DNA of 64,000 bases, taken from contig JASEJN010000009.1 in the NCBI GenBank assembly GCA_030016385.1, forward strand, positions 1 through 64,000, read 5' to 3'. This document shows positions 34,475 through 42,686 of this stretch, one piece after another. The position numbers and the translations under genes are program-made. How positions within the stretch are numbered: position 1 is the first letter of the stretch; every line of letters begins with the position of its first letter. The DNA is from Clostridiales bacterium (GTDB taxonomy: Bacteria > Bacillota > Clostridia > Clostridiales > Oxobacteraceae). The notes under the pieces are model-generated. The model was not told the DNA's origin, did not search any database, and saw nothing but the letters and a program-made list of their open reading frames with translations.

Positions 34475-34518
34475 AACAGGCGGGCTTCCAGAAATGCGGT
34501 GAAGTCCGCCTGTTATTT
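34475..34518 (+). terminator. Intrinsic terminator of fba
   Basis: A 14-bp stem AACAGGCGGGCTTC/GAAGTCCGCCTGTT with one mismatched position and a 12-base loop is followed by ATTTTTAT. It is 30 bp past the fba stop. Confidence 0.88.
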
Positions 34519-34607
34519 TTATGAGCCTTAAAAAGGATTATCCGATTTTATGAAGAATATACAAATTATAAGTTTACCATACAATCTTAAGGAAAGCCGG
34601 CGAAAAT

Positions 34608-35033
34608 ATGGCGATTTCGAAGATAACGGCACAGGGAAAAATAAATACAGACAATATCTCAAATAAAAAAGTAAGCTCCGGTTTTAAAGAGCAGTTCAGC
34701 AACGCGTTTAAAAAAGAAACCGACAAGCAGCTTGAAAAGCTGCTTCATAGTATAAAAAAGAGCGGAAGGGAGATAATCGAGTCTCAGAGCATAACATCCG
34801 TGCATAAATATAAAGAAGAAATAAAAGAATATCTTTCCTTCGTGCTAAAAGATGCATACCGGGTGGCAAAGCTTCGCAGCATGTATAATGGAAACTCTTC
34901 TACAATTGTTCAAATAATCAATAAGGAGCTTGACAAGCTTACCCAAACGGTACTTTCAGAAGAAAAAGGTACTCTCGCCGTCGCAAATATGATAGAACAT
35001 ATAGAAGGCCTGCTTGTAGATATTTACAAGTAA
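34608..35033 (+). CDS. YaaR-family protein (DUF327)
   Basis: This 141-residue all-helical protein matches DUF327/YaaR in length and motifs: FKEQFSNAFKKETDKQLEKL, VHKYKEEIKEYLSFVLKDAY, VQIINKELDKLTQTVL. No membrane span or signal. Homologues lie near DNA-replication or sporulation genes in Firmicutes, but no molecular function is firmly known. ATG start has AAGGAAAGCC well upstream. It is alone on the plus strand between fba and tex; 35034-35105 holds only a weak AAGCCTT/AAGGCTT pairing. Confidence 0.85.
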   Translation: MAISKITAQGKINTDNISNKKVSSGFKEQFSNAFKKETDKQLEKLLHSIKKSGREIIESQSITSVHKYKEEIKEYLSFVLKDAYRVAKLRSMYNGNSSTIVQIINKELDKLTQTVLSEEKGTLAVANMIEHIEGLLVDIYK

Positions 35034-35105
35034 GCCTTGTTGATATGGCACATCAAAATTATTCGAATAATATCATGGAAAGGCTTTAGAGCCTGCTGAT
35101 GCAGC

Positions 35106-37262
35106 TTATATGTCCTTCATTGTAAGGGAAATCCTCTTTCTTTCGGCATCTACTTCCAAAACTTTAACCTTTACAATATCTCCAACCTTTACGACATCCA
35201 GCGGGTGCTTTACAAATCTGTCTGCAAGCTGAGAAATATGTACGAGCCCATCCTGGTGAACGCCTATGTCCACAAAAGCTCCAAAATCCGCGACATTCCT
35301 CACTGTCCCATTTAAAATCATTCCGGGTTTAAGATCGGATAGCTCAATCACTCCTGTCATAAATATAGGTTTTGGCAAGCCTTCTCTCGGGTCCCTCCCC
35401 GGCTTTTTAATCTCCTCTATGATATCCTTGAGCGTGGGAACACCTGTATTTATTTCACCGGCAAGCTTGTCAATACCTATCAAGCCTACGTATGAGTCTA
35501 TCATCTGCAAATTTCTATTCCTGACATCATCCTTTGTAAAACCCAATCTCAATAAAAACTTTTCGGCGGCGCCATACGATTCAGGATGTACGGCCGTATT
35601 GTCAAAAACATTTTTGCTTTCCGGAACTCTTAAGAAGCCCGAGCATTGTGTAAATACTTTTTCTCCAAGCCTCTTTACGTTTATTATTTCTTCCCTGCTT
35701 TTAAATTTGCCGTTTTGCTCCCTGTATTCCACTATATTCCTGGCGATAACGCTGTTTATACCGGATACATATTGAAGAAGCGACGCCGATGCGGTATTGA
35801 GGTCTACTCCGACATTGTTGACTGCATCTTCCACAACTCCCCTCAGGGAATCATCCAGCCTTTTGGGAGCAACATCATGCTGGTACTGCCCTACGCCGAT
35901 GGATTTAGGATCTATCTTTACAAGCTCGGAAAGAGGATCCTGAAGCCTCCTCGCTATGGATATCGCACCTCTTAATGATACGTTGACATCGGGATATTCC
36001 TTTGATGCAAGCTCCGACGCCGAATAAACCGACGCCCCTGCTTCGCTTACTATGCAATAGCATACCTTTTTCCCCAATTCGGATATCAGAGCGGATATCA
36101 TCTGTTCTGATTCCCTTGAAGCAGTCCCGTTTCCAAGAGATATTATGTCCACATTATATTTTTCAATAAGTTCCCTAAGCTTCTTTTTAGCTCCCTCGAC
36201 ATCATTCTGAGGAGCAGTCGAATACACCGTCGCAGTGTCTAAAAGTTTACCCGTATCATCCACCACGGCCACCTTGCATCCGGTCCTGAATCCAGGGTCA
36301 AAACCCATCACCACTTTCCCTTTTATAGGCGGCTGCATCAGCAGGCTGTGAAGGTTGGCAGCAAAAATTTTTATGGCCTGTTCTTCACCCTTGTCTGTCA
36401 GTTCCGCTCTTATTTCCCTTTCTATGGAAGGTGCAATAAGCCTTTTATAGGCATCATCGCAGGCAAGTTTTACATATTTTGTGGTTAACGATTCCGTCTT
36501 GCTTAAAATCTGTCCATAAAGCTTTTGCATTATCGCATCTACCGGAGCATCTATTTTGACTGATAAAAATTTTTCTTTTTCACCCCTGTTTATCGCAAGA
36601 ATTCTATGGGGAGCAATCCTTTTTACCGGCTCATCAAATTTATAATACATTTCATACGGAGATTTTTCGTTTGTCTTCAATCCCTTCGATACTAACGTGC
36701 CGTCCCTGTATGTAATGTCCCTTATATATTTTCTGTATTCCGCATTATCGGATATCATTTCAGCTATTATGTCTTCCGCGCCCTGCAGGGCTTCATCCAT
36801 CGTATGTATGCCTTTCTCTTCGCTGATATATGGCGATGCAATATCTTCTATTCCGCCTTCAAATACATTTTGAAGCAGAAGAATATTCGCCAGCGGTTCC
36901 AATCCTTTTTCTTTGGCAATAGTTGCCCTCGTCCTTTTTTTCGCCTTATAAGGCCTGTATAAATCCTCGACTTCTGTAAGTATTTCAGCTGATTCAATCT
37001 TCTTTTTCAGGTCATCCGTAAGCTTCCCCTGCTCATCTACAAGCCTGATTACTTCCTGCTTTCTGCTTTCCAAATTTCTGAGGTATGAAAGCCTTTCTCC
37101 AAGCTTCCTCAAAACGATGTCGTCGAGTCCGCCTGTTCTTTCCTTCCTGTACCTTGCGATAAACGGTATCGTATTTCCCTCGTCTATCAGCGCAACAGTA
37201 TTCTGAACCTGTTTTTCATTTATATTAAGCTCTTTTGCAAGCTGCTTAATGATGCTTTCCAT
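35106..37262 (-). CDS. tex: Tex-family S1 RNA-binding protein
   Basis: About 718 residues. Domain order is the Tex standard. The N-terminal helical region has NTIPFIARYRKERTGGLDDI and EDLYRPYKAKKRTRATIAKE. The YqgF/RuvX-like fold has MGFDPGFRTGCKVAVVD. A helix-hairpin-helix region follows (LNTASASLLQYVSGINSVIA, REEIINVKRLGEKVFTQCSG). The C-terminal S1 domain (residues ~640-715) has GTVRNVADFGAFVDIGVHQD. Tex binds nucleic acid and affects transcription. ATG 37262 follows a GGGGGG run; an in-frame upstream start at 37298 is unlikely. It overlaps the end of the preceding small gene by 17 bp. Confidence 0.9.
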   Translation of the reverse strand: MESIIKQLAKELNINEKQVQNTVALIDEGNTIPFIARYRKERTGGLDDIVLRKLGERLSYLRNLESRKQEVIRLVDEQGKLTDDLKKKIESAEILTEVEDLYRPYKAKKRTRATIAKEKGLEPLANILLLQNVFEGGIEDIASPYISEEKGIHTMDEALQGAEDIIAEMISDNAEYRKYIRDITYRDGTLVSKGLKTNEKSPYEMYYKFDEPVKRIAPHRILAINRGEKEKFLSVKIDAPVDAIMQKLYGQILSKTESLTTKYVKLACDDAYKRLIAPSIEREIRAELTDKGEEQAIKIFAANLHSLLMQPPIKGKVVMGFDPGFRTGCKVAVVDDTGKLLDTATVYSTAPQNDVEGAKKKLRELIEKYNVDIISLGNGTASRESEQMISALISELGKKVCYCIVSEAGASVYSASELASKEYPDVNVSLRGAISIARRLQDPLSELVKIDPKSIGVGQYQHDVAPKRLDDSLRGVVEDAVNNVGVDLNTASASLLQYVSGINSVIARNIVEYREQNGKFKSREEIINVKRLGEKVFTQCSGFLRVPESKNVFDNTAVHPESYGAAEKFLLRLGFTKDDVRNRNLQMIDSYVGLIGIDKLAGEINTGVPTLKDIIEEIKKPGRDPREGLPKPIFMTGVIELSDLKPGMILNGTVRNVADFGAFVDIGVHQDGLVHISQLADRFVKHPLDVVKVGDIVKVKVLEVDAERKRISLTMKDI

Positions 37263-37509
37263 TGGATTTTCCCCCCGTAGTACTTTTTGTATTTTCATCT
37301 TCGAGCAATATTATGCAATGCCCCTGGGTGCAATAGACGCCTGCCTGCTTGAACTGCGTAAACTTAAGCTCAGGCAATCCCAATTCGACATTCGGTATGT
37401 TTACGATCCCGATGTCGCTTTTGCATACGGGGCATCTGGCATATTTGCCGCTGAATTCCTTGTCGATGACTTCCACAAGCTCATCTATATTTTTCACATA
37501 TCTTATCAT
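37246..37509 (-). CDS. Small CxxC zinc-ribbon-like protein
   Basis: This 87-residue protein has one CPVCKSD pair at about residues 27-30 and a second Cys/His group VYCTQGHCIILL near 59-64, giving a plausible zinc ribbon. Between them lies ELGLPELKFTQF. There is no membrane span. The C-terminus (TKSTTGGKSNGKHH) overlaps the tex start by 17 bp, implying translational coupling. I do not recognise a named family. ATG follows AGGTGAATAT. Because of the overlap it may act with or modulate Tex, but this is only context. Confidence 0.7.
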   Translation of the reverse strand: MIRYVKNIDELVEVIDKEFSGKYARCPVCKSDIGIVNIPNVELGLPELKFTQFKQAGVYCTQGHCIILLEDENTKSTTGGKSNGKHH

Positions 37510-37592
37510 ATATTCACCTGCTCATGCGCCATTCTTCATATAATTTTGGTACACTCATTTGTAAAAAGATGTATATTTTATATTAGAAGACA

Positions 37593-38168
37593 TTATTTAA
37601 AAATAACATATTTTATTACTGCCGGTATTTCACGCAAAAATCCGAAAATCTCCCGGCCGTAATAATCGCGGACAAATACGCCGGAATAACTTGCTCTTAT
37701 TTTTTTGTCTGCAGCCATAATGGACGCCCTTTTAAGATGGTATTTATTGGATACGATAACGGCGGTTTTTAAATTGTATTCATCCATTTTTTGCTTTGAA
37801 AATTTTATATTCTGGACTGTGGAAATCGAATCGTCTTCAATTATTATTTTTGATTCATCTATCCCCCTGCTCAAAAGATACCTTTTCATGGCTTCAGCTT
37901 CCGTTATAAGCTCGCCATTGCCTCTGCCGCCCGAAACGATTATATATTGTCCAAATCCCTGACTGTACAAACGTACCCCCTCGTCAAGCCTTGCATTTAA
38001 AAATGGGCTTGGCAGCGTACCGTAAACCCTGCACCCGAGTATGATTATGCAATCGGATCTGACTGCCCTGGCCTTAACTCCGAAGCTGTATATTTTTATA
38101 CCTGTAAATATGGCTACAGCTACAAAAAAAGACAATATATATAACAGGGCACATATAATTTTTTTCAT
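37593..38168 (-). CDS. YdcF/SanA-family (DUF218) membrane-anchored protein
   Basis: This 191-residue protein has an N-terminal membrane helix (residues 3-24). The DUF218 domain follows with CIIILGCRVYGTLPSPFLNA, YIIVSGGRGNGELITEAEAM, ESKIIIEDDSISTVQNIKF and VIVSNKYHLKRASIMAAD. Relatives are linked to cell-envelope permeability and vancomycin sensitivity, but the activity is unknown. ATG follows AAGGTGGG. The family B palindrome at 38186-38227 lies immediately upstream and may end the preceding aminotransferase operon. Confidence 0.85.
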   Translation of the reverse strand: MKKIICALLYILSFFVAVAIFTGIKIYSFGVKARAVRSDCIIILGCRVYGTLPSPFLNARLDEGVRLYSQGFGQYIIVSGGRGNGELITEAEAMKRYLLSRGIDESKIIIEDDSISTVQNIKFSKQKMDEYNLKTAVIVSNKYHLKRASIMAADKKIRASYSGVFVRDYYGREIFGFLREIPAVIKYVIFK

Positions 38169-38185
38169 AAATAACCCACCTTAAA

Positions 38186-38227
38186 GGAGGGGTGTATATT
38201 TCTAAAATAATTTATATGCACCCCTCC
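38186..38227 (-). repeat. Family B-derived palindrome, possible terminator
   Basis: GGAGGGGTGTATA (38186-38198) pairs with TATATGCACCCCTCC (38213-38227) around a loop containing TAAAATAATT. The ends (GGGGTGTATATT and AATTTATATGCACCCC) are family B termini placed end to end. On the minus strand the stem is followed by only three T, yet it lies just after the DegT operon and just before the next gene's AAGGTGGG site, so it may serve as a terminator. No clear 9-bp duplication. Confidence 0.6.
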
Positions 38228-38260
38228 AGCAGACTTTAAAATAATTATACCTTAAAAAGG

Positions 38261-39385
38261 CTATTTATAAAACTTTTTTATCGCATTACAAACAAAATCC
38301 ACTTCATCCTCCGTTATTTCAGGATAAATTGGCAGAGCAATTATCTCCTTTGATACCCTTTCCGCAACAGGAAAATCCCCTTCCCTATATCCCAAGTAGC
38401 TGAAACATTTTTGCATATGAAGGGGCATAGGGTAATATATGCTATAACCTATCTCATTTGACTTAAGGTAGGATGCAAGCTCATCCCTTTTTTGTGCCAG
38501 TATATTATAAACATAATAGACAGCCCGCTGCTCGCCTTTGACCCTTGGTATCTTTACATACGGGCAGTCCGACAATCTTTCAGTATACCATTTTGAAACC
38601 GTATTCCTCTTTTTTATGGCTTCATCTATATATTTTATCTTTACAAGCAATATGGCAGCCTGAAGCGTATCCAGCCTTGAATTATATCCTATATGGTCAT
38701 AATGATATTTTTTGCTTGCCCCATGGACTCTATAGCTTCTTGCAAGATTTGCCAGCTCTTCATCATTTGTAACTATCATCCCGCCATCGCCATAGCATCC
38801 TAACGTCTTGGTCGGGAAAAACGAAAATATGCCAAAGTCGCCGATCGTCCCCGAATGCCTGTATTCGCCGTTTTTACCTTTCCACTTCATTCCAAAGGCT
38901 TCGGCGGCATCCTCAAGTACCCGCAGATTATATTTTTGTGCTATGGCTGAGATCTTATCCATATCCGCCATCTGGCAAAAAAGATGTATCGGAATTATTC
39001 CTGCAGTATTTTTATTCACTTTTTCCTCGATTTTATTAGCATCTATATCGAATGTATCCTCATCGATGTCTACAAATACAGGTTTGCCTCCGTTTCTTGC
39101 AACGCAAGAGCTGGATGCGAGGAACGTAAATGGAGAAGTTATAACCTCCTTACCGTCCTTGAAATCCAGTATATCCGAGGCAATTACAAGAGCATCGCTG
39201 CCCGAGGCTACACCTACTGCATATTTTGCTCCTGTATACCTGCAGACGGCGGACTCAAATTCGGATACTTCCTTCCCGAGTATAAACGCCCCGCTATTTA
39301 TTACGCTGTGCATCGCATCGTCAAATTCCTGTTTTTTCTCATTATACTCCCTTGTAGGAGTGAAAAATTTTACCTTCAAATCCAC
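38261..39385 (-). CDS. DegT/DnrJ/EryC1/StrS aminotransferase
   Basis: This 374-residue PLP enzyme of the sugar aminotransferase family has YAVGVASGSDALVIASDI for cofactor phosphate binding, LEDAAEAFGMKW with the cofactor-contacting Asp, and FFPTKTLGCYGDGGMIVTND with the Schiff-base Lys near residue 190. The C-terminal part contains YYPMPLHMQKCFSYLGYREG. Such enzymes transfer an amino group to a keto-sugar nucleotide for surface glycans or antibiotics. It lies 16 bp after a second, different family member. The GTG start at 39385 overlaps the ribosome site AAAGGATG; TTG two codons later is possible. Confidence 0.87.
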   Translation of the reverse strand: MDLKVKFFTPTREYNEKKQEFDDAMHSVINSGAFILGKEVSEFESAVCRYTGAKYAVGVASGSDALVIASDILDFKDGKEVITSPFTFLASSSCVARNGGKPVFVDIDEDTFDIDANKIEEKVNKNTAGIIPIHLFCQMADMDKISAIAQKYNLRVLEDAAEAFGMKWKGKNGEYRHSGTIGDFGIFSFFPTKTLGCYGDGGMIVTNDEELANLARSYRVHGASKKYHYDHIGYNSRLDTLQAAILLVKIKYIDEAIKKRNTVSKWYTERLSDCPYVKIPRVKGEQRAVYYVYNILAQKRDELASYLKSNEIGYSIYYPMPLHMQKCFSYLGYREGDFPVAERVSKEIIALPIYPEITEDEVDFVCNAIKKFYK

Positions 39386-39400
39386 ACCATCCTTTCAGAG

Positions 39401-40585
39401 TTATTTCAAAAGCTTTTCGGCGCACTTTATAAGCTCCGTAACGACATATTCCGCATTTTCAAGGGATAGAGTCGAATAAAGCGGAAGCGTTATTTCATTT
39501 TCATACTGCTTGAAGGCATTCGGATAATCATCTATGGAATATCCCATGCCTTTATAGAATGTGAACATGGGAAGCGGTACAAAATGAACATTTGTAGCAA
39601 TCCCCATATCTGCAAGCATTTGAATAAGTTTATTCCTTTTATCTTCGTTAAATCCCCTTATTCTCAAAGGATACAGATGGTAGCTTGTAACCGTGCCCCT
39701 GTCATCTTTTTCAAACGGCAGTATTGCCCAATCCTTATCTGACAAATGCTCCGAGTACAATTTGAATATCTGCTCCCTCTTTTTGAGCATGGATCCATAT
39801 CTTTCAAGCTGGGCGATACCTATCGCCGCCATTATATCGGTCATATTGCATTTATATCCGTCGGTAACAATATCATACCTCCATGCGCCGGCCTTCATTT
39901 TCGAAAATGCGTCTTTCGTCTGCCCATGAAGCGAATTCAATTTGAATTCCCTTCGCAAATCATTAAAACCTCTGAAATTATTATTGTTGTATGTTATGGC
40001 TCCGCCTTCGGCAGTAGTCAGGTTCTTAATGGCATGGAACGAAAACACGTGGAAGTCAAACTGACCTCCCACTCTCTTTCCCTTGTATTTCGCCCCGAAT
40101 GAATGAGCTGAATCAGACATAAGTATTATATCTTCCCTGCCCTTTGCCTTAATAACTTCCCTGACGGAATCATAATCGACGGGAACCCCTGCAAAATCCA
40201 CTGTCGTAATAACCTTGGTCTTGGGAGAAATTGCATCGTATAGTTTTTGCTCATCGATAAGAAAGCTGCCTTTTTTTACATCCACAAATACGAGCTTCGC
40301 CCCTCTGTGAGTTGCCGAACTTGCCGTCGCAGTATACGTATAGGCAGGAGTTATTACCTCATCTCCCTCCTTAACGCCCATTATCCTTAAAACAAGTTCA
40401 AGGCCCGCCGTACAGCTCGAAACGGTAACAGCTTCATTCACACCGCAGTACTGCTTGATTTTCTCCTCAAACTCGGCATTTTTGGGACCCGTTGTAATCC
40501 AGCCCGACTTTAAAACTTCCACGACAGCATTTATTTCCTTCTCCGTTATATCCGGAGGTGAAAACGGTATATTATTTGGTTTCAT
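39401..40585 (-). CDS. DegT/DnrJ/EryC1/StrS aminotransferase
   Basis: This 394-residue paralogue of the next gene has EAVTVSSCTAGLELVLRIMG, MSDSAHSFGAKYKGKRVGG and the Lys motif VFSFHAIKNLTTAEGGAITY. The C-terminus has FVPLPMFTFYKGMGYSIDDY. It overlaps the MerR-methyltransferase gene by 4 bp (ATGA). The two aminotransferases are clearly diverged, suggesting different sugars or successive steps. No glycosyltransferase or nucleotide-sugar dehydratase is nearby, so the pathway is incomplete here. Confidence 0.87.
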   Translation of the reverse strand: MKPNNIPFSPPDITEKEINAVVEVLKSGWITTGPKNAEFEEKIKQYCGVNEAVTVSSCTAGLELVLRIMGVKEGDEVITPAYTYTATASSATHRGAKLVFVDVKKGSFLIDEQKLYDAISPKTKVITTVDFAGVPVDYDSVREVIKAKGREDIILMSDSAHSFGAKYKGKRVGGQFDFHVFSFHAIKNLTTAEGGAITYNNNNFRGFNDLRREFKLNSLHGQTKDAFSKMKAGAWRYDIVTDGYKCNMTDIMAAIGIAQLERYGSMLKKREQIFKLYSEHLSDKDWAILPFEKDDRGTVTSYHLYPLRIRGFNEDKRNKLIQMLADMGIATNVHFVPLPMFTFYKGMGYSIDDYPNAFKQYENEITLPLYSTLSLENAEYVVTELIKCAEKLLK

Positions 40586-41811
40586 ATTGAACCACCTTTC
40601 GTCTGATTAATATATTTTCTTGCATGGAAGAACCCTGTATCCTTTGTTATATGGATTCCTCCTGTTCTTTTTATTTCATTTGCTAAAAAATCATATAGAT
40701 TTTTCAGTTTCTCTCCTGTAAGTATCCGCCTTATTCTTCCCGATATAGAAAAAATATAGTCGATGATCGGTCCCGGTTCGCCTACGATAAGGCTGTCTTC
40801 ATATCTTTTCAGCTCTGCATCCTTAAAAAACTTATTTATCATTTCCATGCCGTTTTCCAGCTGGAACCTTTCGGTATGTTCGAAACTTTTGAGAACTTTT
40901 ATATCAGGTACGAGCGTTTCCGCTATGTCCTTCATTTCTTTCATATGGTTTTTCCCCACCGTCGACGCAAAAAAATTCCCTTCATTTTTGAGAACCCTGT
41001 AAATCTCCGATAAGGCCCTGTCGATATCATGCACATGATACAGCATGTGGTTTGCTATTACAACATCGAAACTCTCATCGGCATATGGTATCGACTGTGC
41101 ATCCACCACATTGAAATTGAAGTCCGGCGAGTTTCCCTTCAGTGCTTTTTGCGCATCCTTCAGCATGCCGCGGGAAAAATCGGTAAGTGTTATATCCCAT
41201 CCTTCCGGTATCCTGTCGATGTTTTTAACCCATAAACTTGCATCGCCGCATCCGAGTTCGAGTATGCGTGCATCTTCCGGTATATCCATCTGTTCGAAAA
41301 ACCATCTCATCCAGCCGTATTTATTGGTGCTGTACAGCTCGTGGATCCTTATCCTCGCCCTCAGGTTCGAAGCATTCTGGTACTGCTCCATCCAGTTTTT
41401 ATCGCTGTTTATCACGTTTATAATGTTTATGAACTTTTCCCAGTTTAAAATGTTATCTTTATCCAACATGTTCAATGTCTCATCGATAGCACTTTTAACC
41501 ATATGCATATGGTATATTTTCTTATCTATTATATCCCTTTGTATCTCAAGAGACTTTTTAAAATCGTTATCGTTCAAATCATACTTGAGGACATTTGAAA
41601 TATCATCTAAAGACAAACCGATAAACTTGAGAGTCAATATCTTCTGGAGCCTTGCAAAATCCTGTATGTTATATAATCTCCGGTTTGAACCGCTGCGATA
41701 GCTGGGCTTTAAGAGCCCGATCTTATCATAAAACCTTATGGTCCTCTGGGTTACGCCCGATTTTTTTGCAAATTGCCCTATCGTAAACATCGTGCCATTT
41801 TTTTCTTCCAA
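40582..41811 (-). CDS. MerR-type regulator fused to SAM methyltransferase
   Basis: About 409 residues from TTG 41811 (site AGGGGTGG five bases upstream). Residues ~8-80 form a MerR winged helix (FTIGQFAKKSGVTQRTIRFY, YDKIGLLKPSYRSGSNRRLY, LKFIGLSLDDISNVLKYDL) with a following dimerisation helix. From about 165 there is a class I methyltransferase: ARILELGCGDASLWVKNI, LTDFSRGMLKDAQKAL, FNVVDAQSIPYADESFDVVI, ANHMLYHVHDIDRALSEIY. The methyltransferase may sense SAM/ligand or modify a small molecule. It heads an operon with two aminotransferases, so it may control a modified-sugar pathway. Confidence 0.82.
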   Translation of the reverse strand: MEEKNGTMFTIGQFAKKSGVTQRTIRFYDKIGLLKPSYRSGSNRRLYNIQDFARLQKILTLKFIGLSLDDISNVLKYDLNDNDFKKSLEIQRDIIDKKIYHMHMVKSAIDETLNMLDKDNILNWEKFINIINVINSDKNWMEQYQNASNLRARIRIHELYSTNKYGWMRWFFEQMDIPEDARILELGCGDASLWVKNIDRIPEGWDITLTDFSRGMLKDAQKALKGNSPDFNFNVVDAQSIPYADESFDVVIANHMLYHVHDIDRALSEIYRVLKNEGNFFASTVGKNHMKEMKDIAETLVPDIKVLKSFEHTERFQLENGMEMINKFFKDAELKRYEDSLIVGEPGPIIDYIFSISGRIRRILTGEKLKNLYDFLANEIKRTGGIHITKDTGFFHARKYINQTKGGSI

Positions 41812-41913
41812 ACCGACCACCCCTACATATTGTATTTTAACACTTAACGTTACGTCAAATGCAATATTTTTTTGAAACTTCAATTACCAAAAGTATATAT
41901 AGATATCAAAATA

Positions 41914-42004
41914 GGGTATACATTTTTATATTTGAAAATATTATGGAAAAAGCATCACAGCTAACAGCAGCAATAATATTCCTCAAATAATTTATATATA
42001 CCCC
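41914..42004. mobile_element. 91-bp family B element with both end types
   Basis: It starts GGGTATACATTTTTATATTT and contains GAAAATATTATGGAAAAAGC. It ends with the opposite B-type terminus (AATAATATTCCTCAAATAAT then TTATATATACCCC). Flanks are ATCAAAATA (41905-41913) and TCAAAAATA (42005-42013), the same 9-mer except for one extra A, probably a slipped target duplication. It lies between the MerR-methyltransferase and LiaF-like genes. Confidence 0.75.
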
Positions 42005-42028
42005 TCAAAAATAATGGCCGTATTCCTA

Positions 42029-42547
42029 TTAATTTTCTATTATATCAAGTTTTCCAAAAGCAACGTCTGCCTTGATAGTAATGTATGGTTCGTTCTCCTT
42101 GTACGCTTTTGTTTTATAAACATACTCTCCAAAGCTTAAATTAGTACCATCCGGAAAATGTATACCTGAAAAAGCGACACTTGCTTTTATAACGATCGGC
42201 GTGTCGGCACTGATCTTCATTGTACTGCTTCCAAATACGGTGTTATATTCAATCGTTTTATAATCATCAAATTTTACATCGCGAAGATCAATCGTACTGT
42301 TACTGAATATGGTATTGTATTCCTTTTGGACATTTGAGCTTTTTATGTCGGTGTTGCCAAAAATAACATTACTCTTGCCGCCTACGCTGAAACCCCCGAC
42401 TATTAAAGATAATCCCCAGTAAACCAGCACGAAGCCGAATGCAATCCTCATAATAGGTATGTTTATATGCATGGTATGTCTTATAATAAATGCAATCCCT
42501 ACGACTATGAACAGCAATCCCCAGAAATAAGTATCAAATGGTCTCAT
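42029..42547 (-). CDS. LiaF-like envelope stress protein
   Basis: About 172 residues. Two or three N-terminal membrane spans (YFWGLLFIVVGIAFIIRH, IPIMRIAFGFVLVYWGLS) are followed by a C-terminal repetitive beta domain (NVIFGNTDIKSSNVQKEYNT, EYNTVFGSSTMKISADTPIV, VAFGKLDIIEN) typical of LiaF/DUF5668 proteins. In B. subtilis LiaF restrains the LiaRS cell-wall stress system; no LiaRS pair is encoded here. ATG 42547 sits four bases after GGAGGTGA; an in-frame TTG one codon earlier is less likely. Confidence 0.82.
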   Translation of the reverse strand: MRPFDTYFWGLLFIVVGIAFIIRHTMHINIPIMRIAFGFVLVYWGLSLIVGGFSVGGKSNVIFGNTDIKSSNVQKEYNTIFSNSTIDLRDVKFDDYKTIEYNTVFGSSTMKISADTPIVIKASVAFSGIHFPDGTNLSFGEYVYKTKAYKENEPYITIKADVAFGKLDIIEN

Positions 42548-42625
42548 CAATTCACCTCCCTCGGATATGACTTTTTATTGGATGTTACTTTAATTTATTC
42601 TATATATTTATTATTTCTCCTGCAT

Positions 42626-42663
42626 GTAAAAAAAATCCCGTGATTATTATTAATCCGGGATTT
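42626..42663 (-). terminator. Intrinsic terminator of prfB
   Basis: Minus strand stem AAATCCCG/CGGGATTT (42663-42656 with 42640-42633) with an A/T-rich loop is followed by T-run TTTTTTT. It is 24 bp past the prfB stop. Confidence 0.9.
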
Positions 42664-42686
42664 CCATATTTATATTTTACTATTCT

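Noticed and set aside
34548..34575. TATGAAGAATATACAAATTATAAG upstream of yaaR as a family B piece
   Set aside because: Only the short GAAGAATAT stretch is shared. No GGGT end and no duplication.
35034..35105. AAGCCTT...AAGGCTT pairing as a terminator between yaaR and tex
   Set aside because: Loop of about 45 bases, short stem and no T-run on either strand.
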